Shown here: positions 31,254-38,377 of the stretch, one piece after another
Layout of the letters: each line of letters starts with the position of its first letter
Numbering within the stretch: the first letter of the stretch is position 1
Assembly (NCBI GenBank): GCA_017624025.1
Contig: JAGANY010000034.1
Span: forward strand, 1-38,377
DNA from: Ruminiclostridium sp.
Lineage (GTDB): Bacteria; Bacillota; Clostridia; Oscillospirales; Ruminococcaceae
Reading direction: 5' to 3'
Length of the DNA stretch: 38,377 nt
Made by a program: the position numbers and the translations under genes
The notes under the pieces: generated by a model
The model's database searches: none
What the model saw: only the letters and a program-made list of their open reading frames with translations
Told to the model about the DNA's origin: nothing

Positions 31254-32336
31254 ATGCCGGATTTTCACCGACTTAACAAGTCGAAAACAACCGAAATGAG
31301 CAGGGAAGAGCTTAACCGCCGTCTTAAAGAAGAAGTCGGAAAATCAGCGGCTAAGCAGTCTTCAAAAACCGGCTCACAGAAAAAACAGACCCAGTCAAAA
31401 AAACAGCAGAAGATTTCTGAACAGACGAAATACCAGATGCCTCCGAGAAGTCCCGAAAGAAAAAGACGAGAGGAAGAGAATAAAAAGAGGGAAAAAGAGG
31501 AGAAAAAGGCAAAGAAACGCCGTAAAAGAGGTAATTTCGTTATCTATTATATAATGCTTGCAATAGTTGCGTTTATTATATTCGCAATCCTTTCGGTAAC
31601 CGTTCTTTTCAATGCAGAGGGGATAGTTGTAGAGGGCGAAACGGTATATTCGGACGAGGAAATTATTGCCGCAAGCAGACTTAAGGGCGACGAGAACCTT
31701 ATAAGAATGACGACCTTCGGAATCGATAAAAGAATTCTTAAGGAGCTTGTAAGTCTCGACAGTGCCGTTGTTACAAAGGAATTCTTCCCGCCCCATATTA
31801 AAATCACAGTTACTCCTGCAGAGCCTATGGTAAACTTCTACTATGCAGGTAAAAACTATGTTATCTACCACGTAGGCCGTGTTATGCAGATTGAAAGCAG
31901 TGCGGCGGACTGTATGGAGGTTATAGGCTACCAGCCCGGCGATAACGTTGTAATCGGCGACTATATCACAGCCGCAAACCCCGAACAGGACGATATGGTA
32001 AGAGAGATAAACAGCTGTATAGAGCTTGCGGAAATCGAGGGCATAACGAAGCTCGATATAAGCGACAGTCTTAATATAATACTTACCTACGAGGACAGGG
32101 TAGTTATCTATCTCGGCAGTATTTTACAGCTTGAAGAAAAGCTTACTATCGTAAAGGAGCTTGTAACAAACCATATCGCTCCTACGGAAAGAGTAAGCCT
32201 TAACGTTTCCAATCCCGAGCGGGTTGTACAGAGACCTTTAACGCCTCTCGTTACCTCTTTGGTTACGACTACGACAACAACGGCTCCCGAAGAGGTTCCC
32301 GAGGACGGAGAAACGACTGCCGCTCCCGAGGAGTAA
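31254..32336 (+). CDS. ftsQ: FtsQ/DivIB-type division protein
   Basis: A 360-residue bitopic membrane protein. The cytoplasmic tail of about 97 residues is extremely basic and charged (runs of K, R, E and Q). One membrane helix (about 98-122) is followed by a POTRA domain starting VEGETVYSDEEI (about 126) and a beta domain. The last 35 residues form a Thr/Glu/Pro-rich tail with a TTTTTT run, probably flexible in the wall. FtsQ/DivIB with FtsL and DivIC regulates septal synthesis. The position before ftsZ is standard, but ftsA is missing between them. GGAAGGACT precedes the ATG. Confidence 0.9.
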   Translation: MPDFHRLNKSKTTEMSREELNRRLKEEVGKSAAKQSSKTGSQKKQTQSKKQQKISEQTKYQMPPRSPERKRREEENKKREKEEKKAKKRRKRGNFVIYYIMLAIVAFIIFAILSVTVLFNAEGIVVEGETVYSDEEIIAASRLKGDENLIRMTTFGIDKRILKELVSLDSAVVTKEFFPPHIKITVTPAEPMVNFYYAGKNYVIYHVGRVMQIESSAADCMEVIGYQPGDNVVIGDYITAANPEQDDMVREINSCIELAEIEGITKLDISDSLNIILTYEDRVVIYLGSILQLEEKLTIVKELVTNHIAPTERVSLNVSNPERVVQRPLTPLVTSLVTTTTTTAPEEVPEDGETTAAPEE

Positions 32337-32422
32337 AAAGACGGATTTTCGGACTAAACCACAATATTTAGTAGTTAATGGAAAAAAATATAACAAAATA
32401 TTTACTTTTTTTAAAAAAGGTA

Positions 32423-32451
32423 TTGAATTTTTGATGAAAATCTGTTACAAT
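32423..32451 (+). promoter_or_regulatory. sigma-A promoter of ftsZ, with leader hairpin
   Basis: TTGAAT at 32423-32428, a 17-base spacer, TACAAT at 32446-32451. The predicted start is near 32458. The leader of about 68 bases contains ggtatc (32471-32476) pairing with gatacc (32496-32501) ahead of AGGAGG. ftsZ can therefore be transcribed apart from the long upstream operon. Confidence 0.85.
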
Positions 32452-32525
32452 AAATCTAAGTGAATGATAGGGTATCTCTGTTTTTATTTTCGGATGATAC
32501 CATAAAGATACAGGAGGTATAAGAA

Positions 32526-33746
32526 GTGGCTATTGAAATCGATGAAGAAGGCTTCGCAGTAGAAAGTGAAGAACCCGAGTTCGACCATCTCGATGAAGGT
32601 GCGGTTTATAATATTCAGATAAAAGTATTCGGTGTCGGCGGCGGCGGCGGAAACGCTGTTGAAAATATGGCAAAGAAGGGTCTTCGCGACAAGGGCGTTA
32701 AGGACGTAAGCGATGACGACGTAGATATCGAATTCGTTGCAGTAAATACTGACGTTGCTGCTCTTAAGAACAAGGATAAGACACTTATGCGCCGTGTACA
32801 GATCGGCCGCAAGTGTGCAAAGGGCAGAGGTGCGGGCGGCCGTGCCGAAGTCGGTGCTGAGGCAGCAAGAGAAGACCGTGAAGAAGTTGAAAAGTATTTA
32901 AAGGGTGCGTCCCTCGTATTTATCTCTGCCGGTATGGGCGGCGGTACAGGTACAGGCGCAGCTCCCGTTATTGCTGAAATTGCACAGGAAATGGGCATTC
33001 TCACAATAGGCGTTGTTACAAAGCCCTTCGACTTCGAGCGTGAACAGAAGATGAACCAGGCTATGAAGGGTATCGACGAAATGCGTAAGCACGTTGACGC
33101 TCTCGTAATTATCCCTAACCAGAGACTTTTACAGCTCAACGAAAAACAGCTTACATTCCAGCAGGCTTTCGTTATGGTTGATGACGTTTTACACCGTTCC
33201 GTTAAGATCGTATCCGATATGATCAATAAGACAGCGGTTATCAATGTTGACTTCTCCGACTTAAGCACAATCATCAAGAATGCAGGAGACGCTCATATCG
33301 CTATCGGTACAGGTACAGGCGACAAGAAGGTTGAAGAGGCAGTACAGCAGGTTGTAAACAGCCCTCTCCTCGAGACCTCTATCAAGAATGCAGGCCGTCT
33401 CTTAGTTTACATAACTCTTTCACAGGACGCTCTTATGACCGATGTTGACGACGCTATGCACGCTATCACAAAGGCTTGCGGTGCGGAAGCAGAAATTATC
33501 TTCGGTGCTAACTACGGTCCTGCTGAAATGAAGGATTCTATCGCAATTTCCGTAATTGCAACCTGCTTCAAGGATTCTCCCGAAGGAGAAGCAGGCCCCA
33601 GCGTTGCTGAAGAAATCATAAGCGGTTCTGTTGCATCGTCACAGGGCACAAGCTTTACCGATTACCTCACACAGAGCACAATGATGCACTCTGATGACAC
33701 CGGTTTCAGCGACCTCGAAGCAATCTTCAATAAGAAAAGAAACTGA
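32526..33746 (+). CDS. ftsZ: FtsZ, divergent cell-division GTPase
   Basis: 406 residues from GTG 32526 (AGGAGG 9 bases upstream). An acidic N-terminal extension of about 30 residues precedes the GTPase domain. GTP-binding GGGTGTG lies at 138-144. The T7 catalytic motif NVDFSD (240-245) keeps the N, D and D residues needed to hydrolyse GTP across the subunit interface. Differences from common FtsZ include GGGGGN in the first loop (usually GGGGNN), a 12-15 residue insertion at about 54-68 before EFVAVNTD, PNQRLL instead of PNDRLL, and a short C-terminal linker ending DLEAIFNKKRN instead of the usual DIPTFLR-type peptide. It still looks fully active. Confidence 0.94.
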   Translation: MAIEIDEEGFAVESEEPEFDHLDEGAVYNIQIKVFGVGGGGGNAVENMAKKGLRDKGVKDVSDDDVDIEFVAVNTDVAALKNKDKTLMRRVQIGRKCAKGRGAGGRAEVGAEAAREDREEVEKYLKGASLVFISAGMGGGTGTGAAPVIAEIAQEMGILTIGVVTKPFDFEREQKMNQAMKGIDEMRKHVDALVIIPNQRLLQLNEKQLTFQQAFVMVDDVLHRSVKIVSDMINKTAVINVDFSDLSTIIKNAGDAHIAIGTGTGDKKVEEAVQQVVNSPLLETSIKNAGRLLVYITLSQDALMTDVDDAMHAITKACGAEAEIIFGANYGPAEMKDSIAISVIATCFKDSPEGEAGPSVAEEIISGSVASSQGTSFTDYLTQSTMMHSDDTGFSDLEAIFNKKRN

Positions 33747-33752
33747 TAAAAA

Positions 33753-33779
33753 AGAGCAGTCGTAAGACTGCTCTTTTTT
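33753..33779 (+). terminator. intrinsic terminator of ftsZ
   Basis: Perfect 9-bp stem agagcagtc (33753-33761) / gactgctct (33766-33774) with a GTAA loop. An A-run precedes it and TTTTT follows. It starts 6 bases after the stop codon. Confidence 0.95.
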
Positions 33780-34200
33780 GATGAATGATGAAGGATGAAT
33801 GATGAAAAATTGTGGTGTCCGCCTTTGGCGGAAGGATTTGAATAGATGAATAATGAAGAATGAATGATGAATGATTAAGGTATCGCCTTACGGCGATGGA
33901 TTTGAATTTGATTTCAATGTTAATGTAGGGGCGACCTGTGGTCGCCTGATAAGGGAAGCACAACCACCGAAGGTGCACCTCATCCGTCAGCAGATTGCTT
34001 GCAAACTGCCAAACCTCTCTCATCGAGGAGAAGCTTGCTGTGTTCGGGCGACCACAGGTCGCCCCTACATTAAAATCATTTTTAATCCATTGGCGAAGCC
34101 AATACCCTAATTATTCATTCTTCATTCTTCATTATTCATCAATTTAAATCGTCAGCGAAGCTGACACCACAACTCTTCACTATTCACTCTTACTTTTTCA
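33780..34200. repeat. nested mosaic repeat element, the largest copy
   Basis: About 420 bases without a gene. Outer arms carry gtgtccgcctttggcgga with ggattt on the left and gtcagcgaagctgac with caccacaa on the right. Inside is a second complete element: palindrome atcgccttacggcgat with ggattt, gggcgacctgtggtcgcc (about 33929), the core cacctcatccgtcagc and ctctcatcgaggagaagc, the complementary gggcgaccacaggtcgccc (about 34047), ttggcgaagccaa, and ttcattcttcattattc. The arrangement looks like one element inserted into another. Small open frames here are repeat-derived. Confidence 0.85.
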
Positions 34201-34219
34201 TTATTTTTCCCTTTTCCTC

Positions 34220-34248
34220 TTGTATTTATCGCTGAAATGTGTTAAAAT
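34220..34248 (+). promoter_or_regulatory. probable sigma-A promoter of purB
   Basis: TTGTAT at 34220-34225, a 17-base spacer, TAAAAT at 34243-34248, 38 bases before the ATG. It is weaker than the other promoters here. I see no purine riboswitch or PurR-box pair in the short leader. Confidence 0.65.
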
Positions 34249-34286
34249 AAAATGATAATATAATAACGAAAGGATTTTTTTCTGGT

Positions 34287-35723
34287 ATGAATAAATACGA
34301 AACCTACGAAAGCCCGTTTTGTACCCGTTACGCAAGCAAGGAAATGCAGTACGTTTTCTCTGCACAGAAGAAGTTTTCTACCTTCAGAAAGCTTTGGGTT
34401 GCTCTTGCTCGTGCGGAAATGAAGCTCGGTTTAAATATTACCGAGGAACAGGTTGCAGAGCTTGAGGCTAACGTTGATAATATCGATTTTGCGGTTGCGG
34501 AAGCAAGAGAAAGAGAAGTAAGACACGATGTTATGGCTCACGTTTATGCTTACGGAGAGGTCTGTCCTAAGGCTAAGGGCATTATCCATCTCGGTGCGAC
34601 CTCCTGTTACGTAGGCGATAACACAGACGTTATCGTTATGCGTGACGCTATGGAGATAGTTCATAGAAAGCTTCTTAACGTTATCGCAAATCTTTCCGAT
34701 TTCGCTGAAAAGTATAAGGCTATGCCCTGTCTCGCTTATACCCATTTACAGCCCGCACAGCTTACTACAGTAGGCAAGAGGGCAACACTCTGGATTCACG
34801 AGTTACTTATGGATTTAGAGGAGCTCGAACACCGTATGTCCAAGCTTAAGCTCCTCGGTCAGAAGGGTACAACAGGTACACAGGCAAGCTTCGTTGAGCT
34901 TTTTAACGGCGACAGCGAAAAAATCAATAAGCTCGAAGAAATGATTGCAGAGGAAATGGGTTTTTCGGCTTGTTACCCCGTAAGCGGTCAGACCTATTCG
35001 AGAAAGCTCGATTACCAGGTTCTTGCTGTTCTTGCCGGTATCGCTGAAAGCTGTTCAAAATTCAGCAACGATTTACGTATCTTAGCAAGCTTCAAGGAAA
35101 TCGAAGAACCCTTCGAAAAGAAGCAGATAGGCTCTTCCGCTATGCCCTATAAGCGTAACCCTATGAGAGCAGAGAGAATTACCGCTCTTTCCCGTTACGT
35201 TATGATAGACTCCCTTAACGCTGCATTCACAGCAGGCACACAGTGGTTCGAGAGAACTCTCGACGACAGTGCAAACAAGCGTATTTCCGTTGCCGAAGGC
35301 TTCCTCGCAACAGACGCTATCCTTAACGTTATGATGAACGTAACAAGCGGACTTGTTGTATATGAAAAGGTTATCCGTAAGCGTGTAATGGCTGAGCTTC
35401 CCTTTATGGCTACAGAAAATATTATGATGCAGGCAGTAAAGAAGGGCGGAGACAGACAGGAGCTTCACGAACAGATCCGTCTCCATAGTATCGCTGCCGG
35501 CAAGATAATAAAGGAAGAGGGCGGAGAAAGCGACCTTATCGACCGTATCGCTTCCGACCCGATGTTTATGATTACAAAGGACGAGATTATGGAAATGCTC
35601 CGTCCCGAACTCTTTACAGGAAGAGCTCCCGAACAGGTTGACGAGTTCCTTAACAGCTTCATAAAGCCTGTGCTTGAGAAAAATAAGGACGTTCTCGGCG
35701 AAAAGGCAGAGCTTTCCGTGTAA
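34287..35723 (+). CDS. purB: PurB, adenylosuccinate lyase
   Basis: 478 residues of the fumarase/aspartase superfamily, acting twice in purine synthesis (SAICAR to AICAR, adenylosuccinate to AMP). The three conserved regions are visible: GATSCYVGDNTD near 107-118, THLQPAQLTTVGKR near 152-165, and the superfamily signature GSSAMPYKRNP near 286-296, which holds the catalytic Ser loop. It belongs to the longer PurB type (about 475 residues) found in Clostridia and eukaryotes, not the 430-residue Bacillus type. AACGAAAGGA precedes the ATG. It stands alone between a repeat element and the secDF promoter. Confidence 0.96.
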   Translation: MNKYETYESPFCTRYASKEMQYVFSAQKKFSTFRKLWVALARAEMKLGLNITEEQVAELEANVDNIDFAVAEAREREVRHDVMAHVYAYGEVCPKAKGIIHLGATSCYVGDNTDVIVMRDAMEIVHRKLLNVIANLSDFAEKYKAMPCLAYTHLQPAQLTTVGKRATLWIHELLMDLEELEHRMSKLKLLGQKGTTGTQASFVELFNGDSEKINKLEEMIAEEMGFSACYPVSGQTYSRKLDYQVLAVLAGIAESCSKFSNDLRILASFKEIEEPFEKKQIGSSAMPYKRNPMRAERITALSRYVMIDSLNAAFTAGTQWFERTLDDSANKRISVAEGFLATDAILNVMMNVTSGLVVYEKVIRKRVMAELPFMATENIMMQAVKKGGDRQELHEQIRLHSIAAGKIIKEEGGESDLIDRIASDPMFMITKDEIMEMLRPELFTGRAPEQVDEFLNSFIKPVLEKNKDVLGEKAELSV

Positions 35724-35759
35724 TTTTTCTGAAAATCTCTTTTGTAAAGCGTAAAACCC

Positions 35760-35788
35760 TTGACTATTTCCTGTTTTTGCTTTATAAT
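35760..35788 (+). promoter_or_regulatory. sigma-A promoter of secD-secF
   Basis: TTGACT at 35760-35765, a 17-base spacer, TATAAT at 35783-35788: the strongest consensus promoter in the window. The predicted start is near 35795, about 47 bases before the secD start codon. Confidence 0.92.
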
Positions 35789-35841
35789 ATTATAGTATGT
35801 TTGGCTTAAATGCCTAATTTTTTGAAAGGTCGTGAAAAACA

Positions 35842-37254
35842 TTGAAACACGTTAAAAAGCCGGTGTTTTTTGTTGTTTTCCTGCTTATTGCGGTATTTAC
35901 TTACTTCACTATCGCAGGCTTCAGCACATATTACGGCGATATTGAAACAGTCAAAATCCGCGGTGTCGAAGATATCCGCTGGGGTATTGACATAAGAGGC
36001 GGTGTTGACGTTACATTCACTCCCACAGAGGACTATGACGCAACAAACGAAGAAATGGACTCCGCAAGAGCTATCATTGAGACCCGTCTCGTAGGCAAGA
36101 ACATTACTGACTACGAAATCTATGTGGATTATAACAGTGACCGTATAATCTGCCGTTTCCCCTGGCAGTCTGACGACGAAAGCTTCGACCCCGAACAGGC
36201 TGTTAAGGAGCTCGGCGAAACAGCTATGCTTACCTTCCGTAAGGGCTACAGCGGTGAAATCCCCACAGGCGGAACCTACGAGGATTTAGAGCTTGTACTC
36301 TCTGGTAAGGACGTAGCTAAGGCTACTGCTTTCTATAACACACAGGATAAGGAATATATGGTAAGCCTCGAGCTTAACGACAGCGGTAAGGAAGCTTTTA
36401 AGGAAGCTACCTCCGAAGCCTACGGCACAGGCGGACGTATCTCCATCTGGATGGACGATTCCGAAATTTCCGCTCCTACCGTAAGTGCAGTTATCACAGA
36501 CGGACAGGCTACTATCTCCGGTTCCTTCGAGGACTATGACGCTGCTTATGGCCTCGCAACAAAGATCAACGGCGGTGCGTTACCCTTTAAGCTCGTTACA
36601 GACAGCTTCAGCACTATCTCCCCCACACTCGGTATGGGTGCCCGTAACGCTATGGCAATTTCCGGCGTTATCGCATTTGCTCTTATCGCAATTATGATGA
36701 TTGTTATGTACCGTCTCCCCGGTGCTGTTGCGGTAATCTCCCTTATGGGACAGGTTGCAGGTACTTTAGCCGCTGTTACAGGCTTCTTCGCCTTCAACGA
36801 CAGCTTCACACTTACAATCCCCGGTATCGCAGGTATTATCCTCGCAGTAGGTATGGGCGTTGACGCTAACGTTATTACCAACGAGCGTATCAAGGAAGAG
36901 CTCCGTATCGGCAAGACCATTGACGGTGCCCTTTACACAGGCTTTAAGCGTGCTTTTGCCGCTATCTTCGACGGCAACATCACAATGCTTATTATCGCCG
37001 TAATCCTTATGGGTGCTTTCGGTACTCCCGACAGTATCTGCTCCATTATTCTTACACCTATCTTTACCTGGTTCGGTGTTTCTACCGCAGGTTCTATCTA
37101 CTCTTTCGGCTATACCCTCGCAGTAGGCGTTGTTCTTAACTTCCTCTTCGGTATCTTTACCACAAGACTTATGACAATGTCTCTCTCGAGATTCAAGGTA
37201 TTCCGCAAGCCCGCTCTTTACGGCGGTAAAAAGTCGGAAAGGAGCGGTAACTGA
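35842..37254 (+). CDS. secD: SecD, protein-export membrane protein
   Basis: A 470-residue RND-type membrane protein that, with SecF, uses the proton motive force to help release proteins from the Sec channel. One N-terminal helix (about 7-27) precedes GIDIRGGVDVTF (SecD signature, about 50-61), an extracytoplasmic domain to about residue 265, and five C-terminal helices with the GIAGIILAVGMGVDANV motif. It is shorter than enteric SecD (615) but normal for Clostridia. The start is TTG at 35842: GAAAGG lies 13 bases upstream and no in-frame ATG or GTG is available. secF begins 2 bases after its stop. Confidence 0.95.
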   Translation: MKHVKKPVFFVVFLLIAVFTYFTIAGFSTYYGDIETVKIRGVEDIRWGIDIRGGVDVTFTPTEDYDATNEEMDSARAIIETRLVGKNITDYEIYVDYNSDRIICRFPWQSDDESFDPEQAVKELGETAMLTFRKGYSGEIPTGGTYEDLELVLSGKDVAKATAFYNTQDKEYMVSLELNDSGKEAFKEATSEAYGTGGRISIWMDDSEISAPTVSAVITDGQATISGSFEDYDAAYGLATKINGGALPFKLVTDSFSTISPTLGMGARNAMAISGVIAFALIAIMMIVMYRLPGAVAVISLMGQVAGTLAAVTGFFAFNDSFTLTIPGIAGIILAVGMGVDANVITNERIKEELRIGKTIDGALYTGFKRAFAAIFDGNITMLIIAVILMGAFGTPDSICSIILTPIFTWFGVSTAGSIYSFGYTLAVGVVLNFLFGIFTTRLMTMSLSRFKVFRKPALYGGKKSERSGN

Positions 37255-37256
37255 AA

Positions 37257-38198
37257 ATGAACAATAAAAAAGAATTTGATTTTATCGGAAAGCGTAAGAT
37301 TTTCTTTACAATCCCGATAGTTATAGCAGTTATTACAATTATTGTTGCTCTTATCTTAGGCGTGCCTGTTGATATCGAGTTCAAGGGCGGTACAATGCTC
37401 ACTTACTCCTATACAGGCACAATCGATACTTCCGCTGTACAGAAGACAGTTGAAGCTCTTAACCTCGGTACAGTAGGCGTTACAACAGGTTCCGCTTTCG
37501 GTACTGACGTTGAAACAGTACAGATTTCCTTCTCCTCTGATGAAGGACTTACAGCCGAAGTACAGGCAGGCGTTACAGATACTCTTGTATCCGCTTACCC
37601 CGACAACACTCTTGTACTCGTAAACAGCCAGGACGTTAACCCCTCCGCTGGTTTCTCCTTCTTCCTTAAGTGCTTCGTAGCGGTTATCTTCTCCTTTATT
37701 CTTCTCGTAATCTATATCGCATTCCGATTCAAGAATATCGGCGGTTGGTCTGCCGGCGTTTTCGCTATCGTAGCTTTAGCACACGACGTATTTATGGTAT
37801 TTGCGTCCTTCGTATTCTTAAGACTTCCCATAGACGCAAACTTTATGGCTGTTATTCTTACAATCCTCGGTTACTCTATCAACAGCACAATCGTTATGTT
37901 CGACAGAGTTCGTGAAAACAGAAAGCTTTACGGAAAGAAGCTTACTATCCCCGAGCTTGTAAACACAAGTATCAACCAGACTTTAGGCCGTTCCATTAAG
38001 ACAACAATCACAACAGGCGTAGCAATACTTTCTATGTGCGTTGTATCTCTTATCTGTGGCGTTGAGTCTATCGTAAGCTTTGTATTCCCTATGTTCGTTG
38101 GTCTTTTAGCGGGTGCTTACTCCTCAATCTTCATAAGCGGTCCCCTCTGGGCATTATGGAAGACAAGACCCGGCGCAGATACAAAGAAGAAAAAGTAA
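37257..38198 (+). CDS. secF: SecF, protein-export membrane protein
   Basis: 313 residues with one N-terminal helix (about 14-36), the short extracytoplasmic domain beginning DIEFKGGTMLTY (SecF signature, about 41-52) and five C-terminal helices, including LAHDVFMVF and ILTILGYSINSTIVMFDRVREN (helix 4 motif, about 200-221). AAAGGAGCGG at the end of secD serves as ribosome binding site. SecD and SecF are separate polypeptides here, whereas Bacillus has a fused SecDF. Confidence 0.96.
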   Translation: MNNKKEFDFIGKRKIFFTIPIVIAVITIIVALILGVPVDIEFKGGTMLTYSYTGTIDTSAVQKTVEALNLGTVGVTTGSAFGTDVETVQISFSSDEGLTAEVQAGVTDTLVSAYPDNTLVLVNSQDVNPSAGFSFFLKCFVAVIFSFILLVIYIAFRFKNIGGWSAGVFAIVALAHDVFMVFASFVFLRLPIDANFMAVILTILGYSINSTIVMFDRVRENRKLYGKKLTIPELVNTSINQTLGRSIKTTITTGVAILSMCVVSLICGVESIVSFVFPMFVGLLAGAYSSIFISGPLWALWKTRPGADTKKKK

Positions 38199-38203
38199 TT
38201 TTC

Positions 38204-38228
38204 CGCCCCTGCATTATATGTGGGGGCG
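38204..38228 (+). terminator. weak hairpin after secF
   Basis: Ten base pairs (38204-38213 with 38219-38228, two G-U) built on cgcccc/ggggcg with a TTATA loop, 6 bases after the stop codon. No T-run follows (aatattataatg), so termination would be inefficient or factor-assisted. Confidence 0.45.
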
Positions 38229-38244
38229 AATATTATAATGAGAT

Positions 38245-38376
38245 ACGGCTTCGCCGTGTGAAATTTGCGTTGCAAATGAAATATTTGCTTCGCAAATATG
38301 AAATGTGCCTACGGCACGTTATGGTATCGCCTACGGCGATTATTTAAAAAATTTTAAAATCGTCAGCGAAGCTGAC
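38245..38376. repeat. array of six small hairpins
   Basis: Six perfect short palindromes, each with a 3-base loop, follow one another: acggc-ttc-gccgt (38245-38257), atttgc-gtt-gcaaat (38263-38277), atatttgc-ttc-gcaaatat (38281-38299), gtgcc-tac-ggcac (38305-38317), atcgcc-tac-ggcgat (38326-38340) and gtcagc-gaa-gctgac (38362-38376). The first four are separated by short linkers of 3-5 bases. The last two use the same palindromes found in the mosaic elements. No gene is seen here. Confidence 0.8.
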
Positions 38377-38377
38377 A

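Noticed and set aside
38156-38347. 63-codon frame over the secF end and hairpin array
   Set aside because: It starts inside secF in another frame and continues through palindromic repeat DNA. No ribosome binding site or family resemblance.

Overview
The window looks like a chromosomal segment of a motile, meso-diaminopimelate Gram-positive of class Clostridia, most likely in the Oscillospiraceae/Ruminococcaceae neighbourhood. This rests on Bacillus-like flagellar gene order (flgM-flgN-flgK-flgL-yviE-fliW-csrA), strong AAGGAGG-type ribosome binding sites, a DNPR-type MurE, a PASTA-bearing class B PBP, consensus sigma-A promoters with 17-base spacers, and many palindrome-rich intergenic repeats. 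The genus assignment is inference. Every confident gene is on the + strand. I saw no tRNA, rRNA, CRISPR array or intact transposase gene.

Layout. (1) 1-9736: flagellar hook-filament junction and export-chaperone operon behind a near-consensus sigma-28 promoter: flgM, flgN, flgK, flgL, a yviE-like gene, fliW, csrA, an unusually long fliD, fliS and a fliT-like gene. (2) 9752-14299: housekeeping and accessory genes: a metal-dependent amidohydrolase, trmO, a TraX-family membrane protein and thrS with its own promoter and a structured leader. (3) 14300-17560: accessory islet with a mosaic repeat element, a small membrane protein, a membrane-anchored Mrr-like nuclease, a FliB-type flagellin lysine methylase and a DUF559 nuclease, closed by paired inverted repeat modules. 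(4) 17630-19580: hag (flagellin) behind a sigma-28 promoter, with a leader holding a GGA-loop hairpin plus GGA motifs over the Shine-Dalgarno, the expected target of CsrA. (5) 19900-33780: division and cell-wall cluster mraZ-rsmH-ftsL-PBP-murE-mraY-ftsW-murG-murA-ftsQ-ftsZ, interrupted twice by the repeat element and lacking murC, murD, murF and ftsA. (6) 34200-38200: purB, then secD-secF. The window ends in an array of small hairpins.

How it works together. FlgM, FlgN, FliS, FliT, FliW and CsrA are the regulatory and export side of late flagellar assembly. FlgK, FlgL, FliD and Hag are the structural parts. FliW-CsrA and the hag leader make a complete partner-switch circuit within the window, although hag lies about 12 kb from csrA. 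FliB probably methylates the filament protein encoded next door. The cell-wall block supplies lipid II synthesis (MurA, MurE, MraY, MurG), septal polymerisation (FtsW and the PBP) and the divisome scaffold (FtsL, FtsQ, FtsZ).

Most notable signals: a FliD of 935 residues with a charged, Tyr-rich insertion of about 240 residues; a module present three times in FlgL and once in FliD; a 14-16 bp hairpin that would bury the murA ribosome binding site; a divergent FtsZ; and a family of nested, hairpin-swapping inverted repeats that in places supply the stop codons of neighbouring genes.
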